NCBI RefSeq assembly: GCF_018449515.1
Contig: NZ_JAAVUQ010000005.1
Span: 1 to 64,000 of the forward strand
From: Caballeronia sp. dw_19
GTDB lineage: Bacteria > Pseudomonadota > Gammaproteobacteria > Burkholderiales > Burkholderiaceae
Direction of reading: 5' to 3'
DNA length: 64,000 bases
The position numbers and the translations under genes were made by a program. This document shows, piece after piece, positions 42,760-52,348 of this stretch (the stretch's first letter is position 1; every line of letters starts with the position of its first letter). The notes below the pieces were generated by a model, which saw only the letters and a list, made by a program, of their open reading frames with translations, made no database searches and was not told where the DNA came from.

Positions 42760-43830
42760 CTATTCCGCCCGCATCGGCACGCGCGGCGAGACCGCGCACA
42801 TCAACTCATAACCGATCGTGCCGCACGCAGCCGCCACGTCATCGATCAGCAGCTTCTCGCCCCACAACTCCACCGGCGTACCAACTCCCGCCGTCGGAAC
42901 CGGGGTCAGGTCGACCGTCAGCATGTCCATGGAGACACGGCCGACAATCCGCGTCGGCACGCCATCGACGATAACCGGCGTGCCTTCAGGCGCCACTCGA
43001 GGATAACCGTCCGCATAACCGCACGCCACTACGCCGATCCGCATAGGACCTGTAGCCGAGAACACCGACCCATAGCCGACCGACTGACCCGCCGGCACCG
43101 TCTGCACCGCGATCAGCTCGGACGCAAGCGTCATGGCGGGCCGCAATCCGGTCGTGGCGATATCGGCCGTTTTGCCCGACGGCGAAGCGCCGTACAAAAT
43201 GATGCCGGGCCGCACCCAGTCGAAATGCGACGCCGCATGCCACAGCGTGGCCGCGGAGTTGGCGAGGCTGCGCGCGCCAGCGATACCTTCAGCACCGCGT
43301 TCGAACGCTTCGAGTTGATGACCGATGCCGCGCGGACCGTCGGCGTCGGAGAAATGGGTCATCAGCGTGATCTGGCCGACACCCTGTACTGCCCGCGCGC
43401 GTTCCCACGCTGCCCGGAAACGCTCCGGCGTGTAACCTAGCCGGTTCATGCCGGTGTTCATTTTCAACTGGATATTGACCGGCTTCGACAGTCGCGCCAT
43501 TTCCAGCATTCGCAACTGTTCATCGCCATGCACTGCTGTGGTCAGGCTGTAGCGATCGATCACGTCGATATCCGTCGGTCGGAAAAAACCTTCCAGCAGC
43601 AGGATGGGGCCAGCCCAGCCCAGCTCACGCAACTTGACCGCTTCTTCAAGGTCGAGAAGGCCAAAGCCGTCCGTTGCGCGCAATCCGGGGAACGCTCGCG
43701 CTACACCGTGGCCATATGCATTAGCCTTGACCACGGCCCATATCTTGGATTTCGGCGCATGACGGCGTGCGACGGCGAGATTGCTGGCAAGTGCGGCGGT
43801 GTGGATCGTGGCGGATATCGGGCGCGGCAT
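42760..43830 (-). CDS. alr: Alanine racemase
   Basis: PLP enzyme giving D-alanine for peptidoglycan. 356 aa. Cofactor Lys35 in [11 protein letters not shown]; the second catalytic base is the Tyr in QSVGYGSVF. The size fits the shorter Alr/DadX type. 61 bp upstream of radA, possibly co-transcribed, and divergent from lplT. Confidence 0.97.
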   Translation of the reverse strand: MPRPISATIHTAALASNLAVARRHAPKSKIWAVVKANAYGHGVARAFPGLRATDGFGLLDLEEAVKLRELGWAGPILLLEGFFRPTDIDVIDRYSLTTAVHGDEQLRMLEMARLSKPVNIQLKMNTGMNRLGYTPERFRAAWERARAVQGVGQITLMTHFSDADGPRGIGHQLEAFERGAEGIAGARSLANSAATLWHAASHFDWVRPGIILYGASPSGKTADIATTGLRPAMTLASELIAVQTVPAGQSVGYGSVFSATGPMRIGVVACGYADGYPRVAPEGTPVIVDGVPTRIVGRVSMDMLTVDLTPVPTAGVGTPVELWGEKLLIDDVAAACGTIGYELMCAVSPRVPMRAE

Positions 43831-44345
43831 GGGAGGTCGGTTGGAAAAAACAGGTGATTATGCAAGAACGGGGTGCAGCTCGACGGTTGCCGGAACGCTG
43901 CGTGACTACCCCGGCACGGAGGCGGCCGATCGTGCCCTATTCATTGGGATCGATTCATGATCTCTCGGAAGCGATACCGGCCGCCTGGCGTTGATCAGCC
44001 AGCGATCGATCATTGCATCTGATGGCCACTTGGCAATAGCCCGTGCACATGATGATAAATTCGAAAAGTACCGATAGCCAGGCCAATTGCTGAATCAGTA
44101 CCCGAATCAATACCTTATCGCTACCTTGCAGACCGGTGACGTTCCGGCCTGAACGTCCGCGAATTGTCATGCAGGTTACTGCTAGTCAGAATGCGCCTAT
44201 TTTCGTGTTATAAAGCCGTGCACACAACCCATTTCGAACAGAAATTGCCTGAACGGGAGCCTGAGCGCAAAGCCGGACGCGAGCGACGAGCGCGCCGTGT
44301 GCGAACGGGGCGGATTACCCGCAGTGCGGACTAGCATCGGATCAG
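43831..44345. other. 515-bp divergent alr-lplT intergenic region
   Basis: No credible gene; the longest frames lack ribosome sites and known motifs. There is a 7-bp inverted repeat (gacgttc 44138-44144, gaacgtc 44151-44157) and an AT-rich stretch with ttataaag near 44208 that may be the lplT -10. Confidence 0.45.
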
Positions 44346-45653
44346 ATGAAAAAAGGTTTTTACACCATCATGGCCGCGCAGTTTTTCTCGTCGCTGGCCG
44401 ACAACGCCCTTCTGATCGCTGCGATCGCCCTGCTGAAAGATCTTCACGCTCCGAACTGGATGACACCGCTGCTCAAGCTGTTTTTTGTGCTGTCATACGT
44501 TGTTCTGGCCGCTTTCGTGGGTGCCTTTGCAGACTCGAGACCGAAGGGCCACGTGATGTTCGTCACCAACTCGATCAAGGTCGTCGGCTGCCTGACGATG
44601 CTGGTCGGTGCGCATCCGTTGCTCGCCTACGGCATTGTCGGATTCGGCGCCGCTGCGTATTCGCCCGCGAAATACGGCATTCTCACCGAGCTATTGCCGG
44701 CTGACCGGCTGGTCGCGGCGAATGGGTGGATCGAGGGCACGACGGTAGGTTCGATCATCCTCGGCACCGTCATGGGCGGTGCGCTGATCAGTCCGCACAT
44801 CGCCTCGCACATTCTCTCCCTGCACATTCCGAAGGTCGATACCCCCGCCGAAGCCGCCATGCTCGTGATCGTGCTCATGTACATTGTCGCGGCCATCTTC
44901 AACCTGCGGATTCCCGACACCGGCGCGCGTTATCCGAAGCAGGAGCATCGTCCGCTCAAGCTGATCACCGATTTCGCCGATTGTTTCAACGCGCTCTGGC
45001 ACGACAAGCTCGGCCAGATCTCGCTCGCCGTGACCACGCTGTTCTGGGGCGCGGGCGCGACGCTGCAGTTCATCGTGCTCAAGTGGGCGGAAGTCTCGCT
45101 CGGCATGTCGTTATCGGAAGCCGCCATTTTGCAGGCGATCATCGCCGTTGGCGTCGCGGTCGGCGCTATTCTCGCGGCCGCCCGCGTGCCGCTGAAGAAG
45201 TCGCTTTCCGTGCTGCCGGTCGGCATCATGATGGGCGTTGCGGTGATGCTGCTCGCGTTCTATTCGAAGCATCTGTTTCCCGTGCACTGGGGCATCTATT
45301 TCGGCCGGATGCACATTCCGGGTTACCTGATCGTCGCGTATATCTTCCTGATGATCGTCGGCGGGCTGTCGGGCTTTTTCGTGGTGCCAATGAACGCACT
45401 GCTGCAGCATCGCGGCCACGTGCTGTTGTCGGCGGGTCACTCCATCGCGGTGCAGAATTTCAACGAGAACCTCTCGGTGCTCGTGATGTTGTGCCTGTAC
45501 GCGGTGCTCGTCTGGCTCGACGTACCGATTCAATTCGTGATCGTGCTGTTCGGCACCTTCGTCTGCCTGATGATGTACTTTGTCATGCGGCGGCATCAGG
45601 CGAATCAGCGGGCCTTCGATTCGGTCGCGCTGATCGGCGAGTCGCGGCATTGA
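44346..45653 (+). CDS. lplT: Lysophospholipid transporter LplT
   Basis: Inner-membrane MFS-type flippase that brings lysophospholipids inward for re-acylation. 435 aa, about 12 hydrophobic segments, N-terminus KKGFYTIMAAQFFSSLADNA typical of LplT. In E. coli it pairs with the acyltransferase Aas; no aas is adjacent here, so the partner must be elsewhere. Next to alr, as in related genomes. Confidence 0.92.
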   Translation: MKKGFYTIMAAQFFSSLADNALLIAAIALLKDLHAPNWMTPLLKLFFVLSYVVLAAFVGAFADSRPKGHVMFVTNSIKVVGCLTMLVGAHPLLAYGIVGFGAAAYSPAKYGILTELLPADRLVAANGWIEGTTVGSIILGTVMGGALISPHIASHILSLHIPKVDTPAEAAMLVIVLMYIVAAIFNLRIPDTGARYPKQEHRPLKLITDFADCFNALWHDKLGQISLAVTTLFWGAGATLQFIVLKWAEVSLGMSLSEAAILQAIIAVGVAVGAILAAARVPLKKSLSVLPVGIMMGVAVMLLAFYSKHLFPVHWGIYFGRMHIPGYLIVAYIFLMIVGGLSGFFVVPMNALLQHRGHVLLSAGHSIAVQNFNENLSVLVMLCLYAVLVWLDVPIQFVIVLFGTFVCLMMYFVMRRHQANQRAFDSVALIGESRH

Positions 45654-45748
45654 GCGGCGACTTCGGAATGGTCAGTGCGTACGGATTGCGCCTGACCTGA
45701 CCCAATCAAAGCTTGAAATCACACCGGGCGCCCAGCCGCCCGGCGCGC

Positions 45749-45754
45749 GATAAT
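45749..45754 (+). promoter_or_regulatory. Possible -10 box for the thi operon
   Basis: gataat, 33 bp before thiM. It follows a GC-rich hairpin (ccgggcg 45724-45730, cgcccgg 45737-45743). Confidence 0.4.
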
Positions 45755-45786
45755 CCTGTTACCACCATTTTCTTTACACCCTGCCC

Positions 45787-46602
45787 ATGCTCGCCGCCGA
45801 TCTCTATTCGTTCGCCGTGCGCGTGCGCGAACGCGCGCCGCTTGTCCACTGCCTGACGAATCTCGTTGTCACGAATTTCACGGCGAACGTGCTGCTCGCG
45901 CTGGGCGCCGCACCCGCCATGGTCATCGCCCGTGAGGAAGTGGGTGAATTCGTGCCGTTGGCCAATGCGGTATCGGTGAATCTCGGCACGCTCGACTTGC
46001 CGCAAAGCAAGGCGATCCGCGCCGCGGTAGAGGCCGCCAATCGCGCGCACAAACCGTGGGTACTCGATCCGGTGGCGGTCGGTCCGCTGAGTTTTCGTAC
46101 GGCATTCGCCTTTGATCTGCTCGATGCACATCCGGCCGTGATTCGCGGCAACGCGTCGGAGATCATCAGCTTGTCGGGCGGCGAATCTAGCGCACGCGGC
46201 GTCGACAGCACCGCTTTCGCCGAAGCCGCGCTCGACGCAGCCCAACTCCTCGCGCTGAATACGGGCGCTGTAGTGGCGGTCACGGGTCAGACCGATTACG
46301 TCACCGACGGCCGCCGCACGGTCGCGTTATCGAATGGATCGCCGTTGATGACACGCGTGACCGGCGTGGGCTGTGCGTTATCAGCGACGGTCGCGGCGTT
46401 TGTGGGCGTTGCCGATAACGATGACCGTTGGGCCGCAACGGTCGCCGCGATCGCCTATTCGAGCATCGCGGGCGAATTGGCATCGCGCGACGCTGCATTG
46501 CCCGGCAGTTTCGCGGTTGCGTATCTCGACCGGCTGGCATCGCTTGATGCAAACGAATTCGCCGCCACGCTCGTGTCGCGTGATGTCGTGCCCACCGCGT
46601 GA
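45787..46602 (+). CDS. thiM: Hydroxyethylthiazole kinase
   Basis: Phosphorylates the thiazole moiety in thiamine salvage. 271 aa. Signatures: VHCLTNLVVTNFTANVLLAL, KPWVLDPVAVGPLSFR, VIRGNASEIISLSGG and the C-terminal MTRVTGVGCALSATVAAFV with the catalytic Cys/Asp region (GVGC). Stop overlaps the thiE ATG. Confidence 0.96.
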   Translation: MLAADLYSFAVRVRERAPLVHCLTNLVVTNFTANVLLALGAAPAMVIAREEVGEFVPLANAVSVNLGTLDLPQSKAIRAAVEAANRAHKPWVLDPVAVGPLSFRTAFAFDLLDAHPAVIRGNASEIISLSGGESSARGVDSTAFAEAALDAAQLLALNTGAVVAVTGQTDYVTDGRRTVALSNGSPLMTRVTGVGCALSATVAAFVGVADNDDRWAATVAAIAYSSIAGELASRDAALPGSFAVAYLDRLASLDANEFAATLVSRDVVPTA

Positions 46603-47228
46603 TGAACCTCGATCTCGCGCTGTATCTCGTCCTCGATCCCGTCCAGTGCGGCGGCCATGCACGCGCGCTCGATGTGACCCGGGCGGCGCTCGATGGTGGC
46701 GTCACGATCGTGCAGCTGCGCGCGCCCGAGTGGCATAAACGCGCGTGGCTAGACCTCGCGCTCGATCTGCTGCCGCTCACGCGCCGGTATGGCGTGCCGC
46801 TCATCATCAACGACCACGTGGATGTCGCGCTCGCGGCCGGCGCCGATGGCGTGCATATCGGCCAGAACGACTTGCCACCCGATGTCGCCAGGAAGCTGCT
46901 GGGGGCGCAGGCGCTGATCGGGCTATCGGTATCGAATGCCATGCAGGTCGATCGCGCCAACACGCTGGGCGCCATGATCGATTACGTGGGCGTAGGGCCG
47001 GTATTCGATACACCGACCAAGCCGGACGCGTCGGCGGCATGTGGCATCGACGGCCTCGCCGCGCTGTGCGCGCGCTCTGTTCATCCGACGGTGGCTATCG
47101 GCGGCATCCAGTTGCACAACGCCGCCGATGTCAAACGCGCGGGGCCGGGCGGTATCGCGGTGGTATCTGCGATCTGCACCGCTGCCGACCCGCATCTCGC
47201 CGCGCAACGATTGCTGGCATCCTCCTGA
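46602..47228 (+). CDS. thiE: Thiamine-phosphate synthase
   Basis: TIM-barrel enzyme that joins HMP-PP and thiazole phosphate into thiamine phosphate. 208 aa from ATG 46602, overlapping the thiM stop by one base (TGATG); a GTG one codon earlier is an alternative. Key blocks are [52 protein letters not shown] and [13 protein letters not shown]. Confidence 0.95.
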   Translation: MNLDLALYLVLDPVQCGGHARALDVTRAALDGGVTIVQLRAPEWHKRAWLDLALDLLPLTRRYGVPLIINDHVDVALAAGADGVHIGQNDLPPDVARKLLGAQALIGLSVSNAMQVDRANTLGAMIDYVGVGPVFDTPTKPDASAACGIDGLAALCARSVHPTVAIGGIQLHNAADVKRAGPGGIAVVSAICTAADPHLAAQRLLASS

Positions 47229-47235
47229 AAATCTC

Positions 47236-48042
47236 ATGACCCATTCGATCCCCAACGTCCTCACCATCGCCGGTTCCGATTCCGGTGGCGGCGCGGGCAT
47301 CCAGGCCGACCTCAAGGCATTCTCGGCGCTCGGCGCTTACGGTTTGTCCGTTATCACCGCCCTCACCGCGCAGAACACGCGCGGCGTGACGGCGATCCAT
47401 ACGCCCGACGCGTCGTTCGTCACCGCTCAGCTTGACGCCGTTTTCGACGACATCCGCATCGATGCCGTGAAGATCGGCATGCTCGCCAATGCCGATGTAG
47501 TGCGCGCGGTAGCGGCGGCGTTGCGCCGGTATCGGCCGGTGCATGTGGTGCTTGATACCGTGATGATTTCCAAGAGCAATCACGCTTTGCTTGCGCCGGA
47601 TGCAGTGGCAGCACTGCGCGATGAACTGCTGCCGCTCGCGACGTTGGTCACGCCGAACTTGCCGGAAGCGGCTGCGTTATTGGACGTGGCATCAGCCGAA
47701 GACGAGGACGCGATGGTGCGCCAGGGCGAAGCGCTGCGGGCGTTGGGCGCGCGGGCGGTATTGATGAAGGGCGGCCATCTAAGTTCCACCGATAGCCCCG
47801 ACTGGCTGATCGAGGACAGCGGCGCGCTGCGGCTTGGCGGGCCGCGCGTGCCGGTGAAGAATACGCATGGGACGGGGTGCACGTTGTCGTCATCGATTGC
47901 GGCGCTGCTGACCCAACGCGACTCGCTCGCTGCCGCTACCGCCGACGCCAAACTCTATCTGACCGGCGCGATCGAACAAAGCGCGCGGCTGGAAGTCGGG
48001 CACGGAGTTGGCCCGGTGCATCATTTTTTCAGGTGGTGGTGA
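47236..48042 (+). CDS. thiD: Hydroxymethylpyrimidine (phosphate) kinase
   Basis: Phosphorylates HMP and HMP-P. 268 aa from ATG 47236 ([20 protein letters not shown]), 7 bp after thi[39 protein letters not shown] and [18 protein letters not shown] (anion hole and catalytic Asp/Cys area) are all present. ThiM, ThiE and ThiD together can make thiamine phosphate from salvaged precursors. Confidence 0.96.
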   Translation: MTHSIPNVLTIAGSDSGGGAGIQADLKAFSALGAYGLSVITALTAQNTRGVTAIHTPDASFVTAQLDAVFDDIRIDAVKIGMLANADVVRAVAAALRRYRPVHVVLDTVMISKSNHALLAPDAVAALRDELLPLATLVTPNLPEAAALLDVASAEDEDAMVRQGEALRALGARAVLMKGGHLSSTDSPDWLIEDSGALRLGGPRVPVKNTHGTGCTLSSSIAALLTQRDSLAAATADAKLYLTGAIEQSARLEVGHGVGPVHHFFRWW

Positions 48043-48095
48043 GGGTCGCTTTGCTACACGCGAGCTCGACCCGGCTTAACGCTGTTTAACCCTGT

Positions 48096-49064
48096 TTACC
48101 CGGCAAAGTCAGCGGCGCGCGCCGGCCATTCATCGGGCACGATAAAACCGCGCGAATGCTCGCGCCAGACATTGCCGGCGGCGCAGTCGTGGCCGTCATA
48201 ACGTTCATAACGAGCAACCATGACCGGCGACGACAGCGTTGCAACGCGCTCAGACAACACCGCAGCCTGCTCCACCAGCGCGTCACTCTCTTGCGCCGAT
48301 AACGTTCGTTCTGCCATCCATCCCAACCTGGGCAACGAAGCAAACAATCCATCCGTCTTCGAATCCCGCCATTCCGACGCCGTTTTCCACCAGCCTCGCA
48401 GATGATCGCCGGCAAGCTCGGGCGGCAGGTTCGACGCGAGAATGCGATAGTCATGGCCGTCATCGCGATAAAACAAGCGCCCTTTGACGAACAACTCGGC
48501 GCGCCACGGACCCTCGAAACCGAGCGATGCAAACTCATCGCGCGCACTTAAACCCAGTTGATGATTCAAGAGCCGCGCGTGCTTCAGGTCGAAGCGATCC
48601 TGCAGATTCGGACCGACGTAATGAGCGAGCGTAGCGGCCCCCTGACCCTCGCCAATATGCAGATAAAACTTCACTGCGAGTTCCCAGTGCAACCGCTCGC
48701 CACGCACGTTCTCCAGCAGGAAGTCGACTTCGCCTAGCGTACGCTCGGCCGTGCGCAATGGGATGTTCGCGGCGATCAACCGCGCGTGCGGGCCATGCAT
48801 CAGGAAATATTCGAGCAACGCTTCGGCGTAAAAGCCGAGCCGCGTCAGCGACGGTTTGTGAACCTGCGCGTGCAGCGCTGCGGGGTCGCGGTCGAGTGCA
48901 TCGAGCCAAACGAGTGTGATTTCGCGCTCACTCTCCGTTGCGGCGGGACGCGCGAGCGGCGCGCCCGCGCGCGACACGCTCAGCAAGTCCGGCGAGAACA
49001 GCAGCCACGCGAGATCCCGGACGGCGGGATCGTGGAATGACGTGATCCCGTTCGCGGCCGTCAC
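48096..49064 (-). CDS. DUF1853 family protein
   Basis: 322 aa from GTG 49064, whose GTGA overlaps the udg stop; the frame is open further up to 49127 but that would lie inside udg. Function unknown. A central block (LGEVDFLLENV, then LHWELAVKFYLH) has an acidic residue on one strand and Glu...Lys on the next. That is reminiscent of PD-(D/E)xK nucleases, although the Glu-Lys spacing is not canonical. Rich in Trp and aromatic residues. Last gene of tsaB-rimI-udg-DUF1853. Confidence 0.85.
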   Translation of the reverse strand: MTAANGITSFHDPAVRDLAWLLFSPDLLSVSRAGAPLARPAATESEREITLVWLDALDRDPAALHAQVHKPSLTRLGFYAEALLEYFLMHGPHARLIAANIPLRTAERTLGEVDFLLENVRGERLHWELAVKFYLHIGEGQGAATLAHYVGPNLQDRFDLKHARLLNHQLGLSARDEFASLGFEGPWRAELFVKGRLFYRDDGHDYRILASNLPPELAGDHLRGWWKTASEWRDSKTDGLFASLPRLGWMAERTLSAQESDALVEQAAVLSERVATLSSPVMVARYERYDGHDCAAGNVWREHSRGFIVPDEWPARAADFAG

Positions 49065-50047
49065 GGGCCGTCTGCCGCCTGCAGCGACTTGCGGTAAGTC
49101 GCCTCTGCGAGACATAGATCGGCCCATGCCTTGGCTTTATCGGGGAGACTGCGCAACAAGTAGGCCGGGTGATACGTGACGATGACCGGCACACCTTGAT
49201 AGTCATGCACCCGTCCCCGCAGCGACGCAATGCTCGCCTCGGTCTTGAGCAGGCTCTGCGCGGCAAACCGTCCAAGCGCAACAATCAGCTTGGGTTTGAC
49301 CAGTTCGACCTGCCGCTTCAGATAGGGCTCGCAGCGCGCGACTTCATCGAGTTCCGGATTGCGGTTACCGGGCGGGCGACACTTGATCACGTTTGCAATG
49401 AACACGTTGTCCTCACGCGATAACGCCACCGCGTGCAGCATGCTGTCGAGCAACTTGCCCGCCTGGCCGACGAACGGTTCGCCCAGCTTGTCCTCGTTCT
49501 CACCGGGCGCTTCACCGATCAGCATCCAGTCCGCGTCCCGATCACCCACGCCGAATACCGAGTTCGTGCGACGCTCGCACAAACGGCAGCGTTCGCACAC
49601 GGCGACGCGAGCGGCGAGCGTGTCCCAGTCGAGGGTCGCGATATCGGCGGCCGTGTCGTCGACGGTTTCCGAAACAGCCAGTGATTGCGGCGGTACATCG
49701 TCGAGCCAGGGGAGGTCATCGAAGACTGGCGGTTCGACGGAAGCGATCTTTGCAGGCGGCGCTTGATGCGCGTTGCCCTGGCTCGTCTGCGCGGCGGAAA
49801 GAGCGGCATCGAGCGCTGTCAGCGTGTCGAGTGGATCAGCTTTCCGGGCTACCGGCGCGTACGCTTCTTCGACCAGCACACGCGGAGCCGACCGGTGCAC
49901 CTCGGCGGCGGCATGATCGTGCGCAATCGCCGTCGAGTCTGTCGATTGATCAGGCACGGCCACGGACGTTTCAACCGATGCCGGCCCCCGCCTCACCCAG
50001 ACCGTTCCCAGTCCGAACTCTTCCAGCATCGACTTATGCAGCGCCAT
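49061..50047 (-). CDS. Family 4 (iron-sulfur) uracil-DNA glycosylase
   Basis: Removes uracil from DNA. 328 aa: residues 1-135 are a low-complexity, lineage-specific extension and 140-328 the catalytic domain. Fe-S ligands are Cys151, Cys154, Cys223 and Cys239; the active-site motif is GEAPGENEDKLGEPF (179-193); the C-terminal VTYHPAYLLRS is the leucine-loop region. Its start overlaps the rimI stop by 14 bp. Confidence 0.94.
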   Translation of the reverse strand: MALHKSMLEEFGLGTVWVRRGPASVETSVAVPDQSTDSTAIAHDHAAAEVHRSAPRVLVEEAYAPVARKADPLDTLTALDAALSAAQTSQGNAHQAPPAKIASVEPPVFDDLPWLDDVPPQSLAVSETVDDTAADIATLDWDTLAARVAVCERCRLCERRTNSVFGVGDRDADWMLIGEAPGENEDKLGEPFVGQAGKLLDSMLHAVALSREDNVFIANVIKCRPPGNRNPELDEVARCEPYLKRQVELVKPKLIVALGRFAAQSLLKTEASIASLRGRVHDYQGVPVIVTYHPAYLLRSLPDKAKAWADLCLAEATYRKSLQAADGP

Positions 50048-50528
50048 CCACGGCCTCCTTTGAAAACGTCAGACGCATGACGAGTGCATCCTCGCGCGAG
50101 CGGTGCCGCGCGGGGTAATAGTTTTTGCGCCGCCCGATGGTGGCGAAACCAAAGCGCTCGTAAAGCTGGATGGCGCGCGGATTCGACGGCCGTACTTCCA
50201 GCAGCACGCCCTCGAGTTTCTGATGCCGCGAGATGCGCACCGCTTCGCGCAACAACGTGAGCCCGGCGCCGGCATGTTGCGCCTCGGGCGCGACGCACAG
50301 GTTCAGCAAATGCATTTCATCGACAACCGGCATCAGCACGCAATACCCCAGCAAGGTCCCGGTGACATGGCGCAGGCACACGCCGAAATAGCCGTTGCGC
50401 AGCGAATCCTGGAAATTGCCACGGGTCCAGGGGAATTCGTAAGCGAGCTTTTCGATGGCGGCGACCTCATCGAGATCAGCTTCCGTCATCGACGACAGAT
50501 AACGATCCGCCATCAACACGCCGCTCAC
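50034..50528 (-). CDS. rimI: Ribosomal-protein-alanine N-acetyltransferase
   Basis: GNAT enzyme that acetylates the N-terminus of S18 and perhaps other proteins. 164 aa from GTG 50528, whose GTGA overlaps the tsaB stop by 4 bp; this gives a start of MSGVLMADRYLSSM. An ATG at 50513 is possible. Acetyl-CoA site near LCVAPEAQHAGAGLTLLREA; the C-terminal YERFGFATIGRRKNYYPA is typical of RimI. tsaB-rimI adjacency is common. Confidence 0.92.
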   Translation of the reverse strand: MSGVLMADRYLSSMTEADLDEVAAIEKLAYEFPWTRGNFQDSLRNGYFGVCLRHVTGTLLGYCVLMPVVDEMHLLNLCVAPEAQHAGAGLTLLREAVRISRHQKLEGVLLEVRPSNPRAIQLYERFGFATIGRRKNYYPARHRSREDALVMRLTFSKEAVDGAA

Positions 50529-51388
50529 CGTAGAGGCTCCGTCGCTTGAGCGATCGGAGCGGCGGGGTCGGCATGATCGGCTTGATCTCCCGCAGCGGCA
50601 GCTTTGGCGGCACGCGCGTCCATCCGCTCGGCGGTGGTCTGCGCGACCTTGTTGCGTACGTACTCGGGCGCGGCCTGATCGGGCGCGACCGTCCGGCCGG
50701 CACGCAGCGCGCGTAAGCCGGCAAGCGCCACGGGCAACGCATGCGGCAGCGCATCGAAATCGATGCGGCACGCCGGAGCGGCCGGCATCGGCAACCGTTC
50801 GCCGAAAGCCGCCGCCGCATTGCCCGCCAGCGTGAACGGCTCGTCCGGCAGGACGATTGCCTCGGGCAGATCAAGCGATGCCGCCTGGACCGTGGCCCAC
50901 TCGCCCGCCGCTCCCGCCCCGGTATCCCAGCGGAAATCCGCCCAGTACGCCTCGTTCATGCGGGCGTCGAGCGCCGCGAGCACGCGTGTTGCCGATGGGT
51001 CGTGCAAGCGCGCGAACTCCGCGCAGGCGAGCAAGGTGCCGACCGGCACCACCGGTACGCTCAACCCGAACGCCAGCCCCTGTGCGACGCCGGTTGCCGT
51101 GCGCAAACCGGTAAATGAGCCCGGCCCGGCGCCGAACGCGATCGCGGAGCAATCCTTGAGCGTCAGGCCGGCGGTATCGAATAATTCGCGGATCGCGGGC
51201 AGCAAGCGCGTGCTGGATACCGGTCCCGTCAATTCATGGCTGAACCAGACGTGGACTTCGCCGGCAGAGTAATGAGGAGCGCTTCCATAAGCCGTCGGCG
51301 CGGCGGCGGCCGTCGGGTCAGCGATCAGCAGCGCGACTGAGCAGAATTCGGTCGAGGTATCGAGGGCGAGCAAAACGGTGCGTGTCAT
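50525..51388 (-). CDS. tsaB: tRNA t6A biosynthesis protein TsaB
   Basis: ASKHA-fold partner of TsaD in making threonylcarbamoyl-adenosine at tRNA position 37. 287 aa from ATG 51388 (TRTVLLALDTSTEFCSVALL). The ALDTST phosphate-like loop and GAGPGSFTGLRTATGVAQGL are conserved. Longer N-terminal reading to 51523 is Arg-rich and not credible. Confidence 0.95.
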   Translation of the reverse strand: MTRTVLLALDTSTEFCSVALLIADPTAAAAPTAYGSAPHYSAGEVHVWFSHELTGPVSSTRLLPAIRELFDTAGLTLKDCSAIAFGAGPGSFTGLRTATGVAQGLAFGLSVPVVPVGTLLACAEFARLHDPSATRVLAALDARMNEAYWADFRWDTGAGAAGEWATVQAASLDLPEAIVLPDEPFTLAGNAAAAFGERLPMPAAPACRIDFDALPHALPVALAGLRALRAGRTVAPDQAAPEYVRNKVAQTTAERMDARAAKAAAAGDQADHADPAAPIAQATEPLR

Positions 51389-51544
51389 GGCCGCTATTGT
51401 AATGCGTGCCGTAATGCATGAAGTAACGCGTGAACCGTGACGCTGCGAGCGCCGCGCGGACAATGCCCGCTTGTGCCGGGGATCGGGCCTTGGCCGGGGA
51501 GTTCCGGAAGAAACCCTCGACAAGCCCGCGCAACCGGCTTGTTA

Positions 51545-51550
51545 TGATCG
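51545..51550 (+). promoter_or_regulatory. Probable -10 box of the acyl-CoA-binding protein gene
   Basis: tatgat, 33 bp before the ATG. The ribosome site GGAGAA lies at 51574-51579. Confidence 0.45.
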
Positions 51551-51582
51551 TCAGACCTTAACCAGCCTGTCCGGAGAACTGA

Positions 51583-51861
51583 ATGAGCGGAATCAACGAA
51601 CTCGACGCGCAATTTGCGCTTGCCCAAGCGGAGGTCAAGGAACTGTCCGAACGGCCGGGCAACCTGACGCTGCTGCGCCTCTACGCGCTCTACAAGCAAG
51701 CGAGCCTGGGCGATGTGCAAGGTGACAAGCCAGGTTTCGCCGATATCGCCGGCAAATACAAGTACGACGCGTGGAGCGCACTCGCCGGCACGCCGCAGGA
51801 CACCGCAAAGCAGCAATATATCGGGCTGGTGGAATCGCTGAAAAGCGGCGCCTCGGCGTAA
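51583..51861 (+). CDS. Acyl-CoA-binding protein (ACBP)
   Basis: 92 aa, four-helix-bundle carrier of long-chain acyl-CoA esters. The family core LRLYALYKQASLGDVQGDKP and KYKYDAWSALAGTPQDTAKQ are clear; the Tyr and Lys residues that bind CoA (LYALYKQ, KYKYDAW) are present. Common in eukaryotes, found in some bacteria. It stands alone between tsaB (divergent) and the DEAD-box helicase. Confidence 0.93.
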   Translation: MSGINELDAQFALAQAEVKELSERPGNLTLLRLYALYKQASLGDVQGDKPGFADIAGKYKYDAWSALAGTPQDTAKQQYIGLVESLKSGASA

Positions 51862-52348
51862 AGTCCGGGAGGGCCGGTGCCGGGCATCCGCTGATTGAGT
51901 GCGCGCGGCACTTTACCAAGAGGCAGGCGAAATTCTGCGCCCCGGTAGACCACAAGTTGAATCAAACTGTCTTAAAATCTGGCGCAGCGCAACAATTGCC
52001 GCTATACTGTTGCCTGCGCTTCACTGTGACCGGGCGAATTGATGGTTTTAGTCAATTCATTAGCTGATTAACCCGCGCAGCGCGGCGACTCGTAGCGTTT
52101 TGCTCCAATCCAGTTTAGAAACTGTCCCCTCCCTGCTAGGCCTTCTCTTCGGCCGATCATGCATCAGGCTGACGACAAAGCCGCCTCGGCCTGTCGAATC
52201 CGATACAGCTTCTAACGAAAAGCTCGCCTTTATTGTTGCGAGCTGCCCCCGTTTTTCGATTTGCTCGCTGCTTCTTTGCTCGCTGAATCTGACGACTTGG
52301 GTATGCCGATTGGCGCCATACGCCTTATTCCCCGTTTCAAGGATCGAC
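51862..52348. other. 487-bp leader/promoter region of the DEAD-box helicase
   Basis: A -10-like tatact at 52003-52008 would give a transcript with about 335 nt of 5' leader. A 6-bp hairpin (aattga 52037-52042, tcaatt 52052-52057) lies just inside it. The helicase frame is open back to 52100, but the codons there look non-coding. Long leaders are typical of cold-induced RNA helicases. Confidence 0.45.

Noticed and set aside
43955-44170. 71-residue frame between alr and lplT
   Set aside because: No ribosome site, no recognisable motif, and composition like the surrounding intergenic DNA.
45654-45786. TPP riboswitch before thiM
   Set aside because: The usual conserved TPP-riboswitch core segments are not visible, and the only stem is a short GC-rich hairpin.
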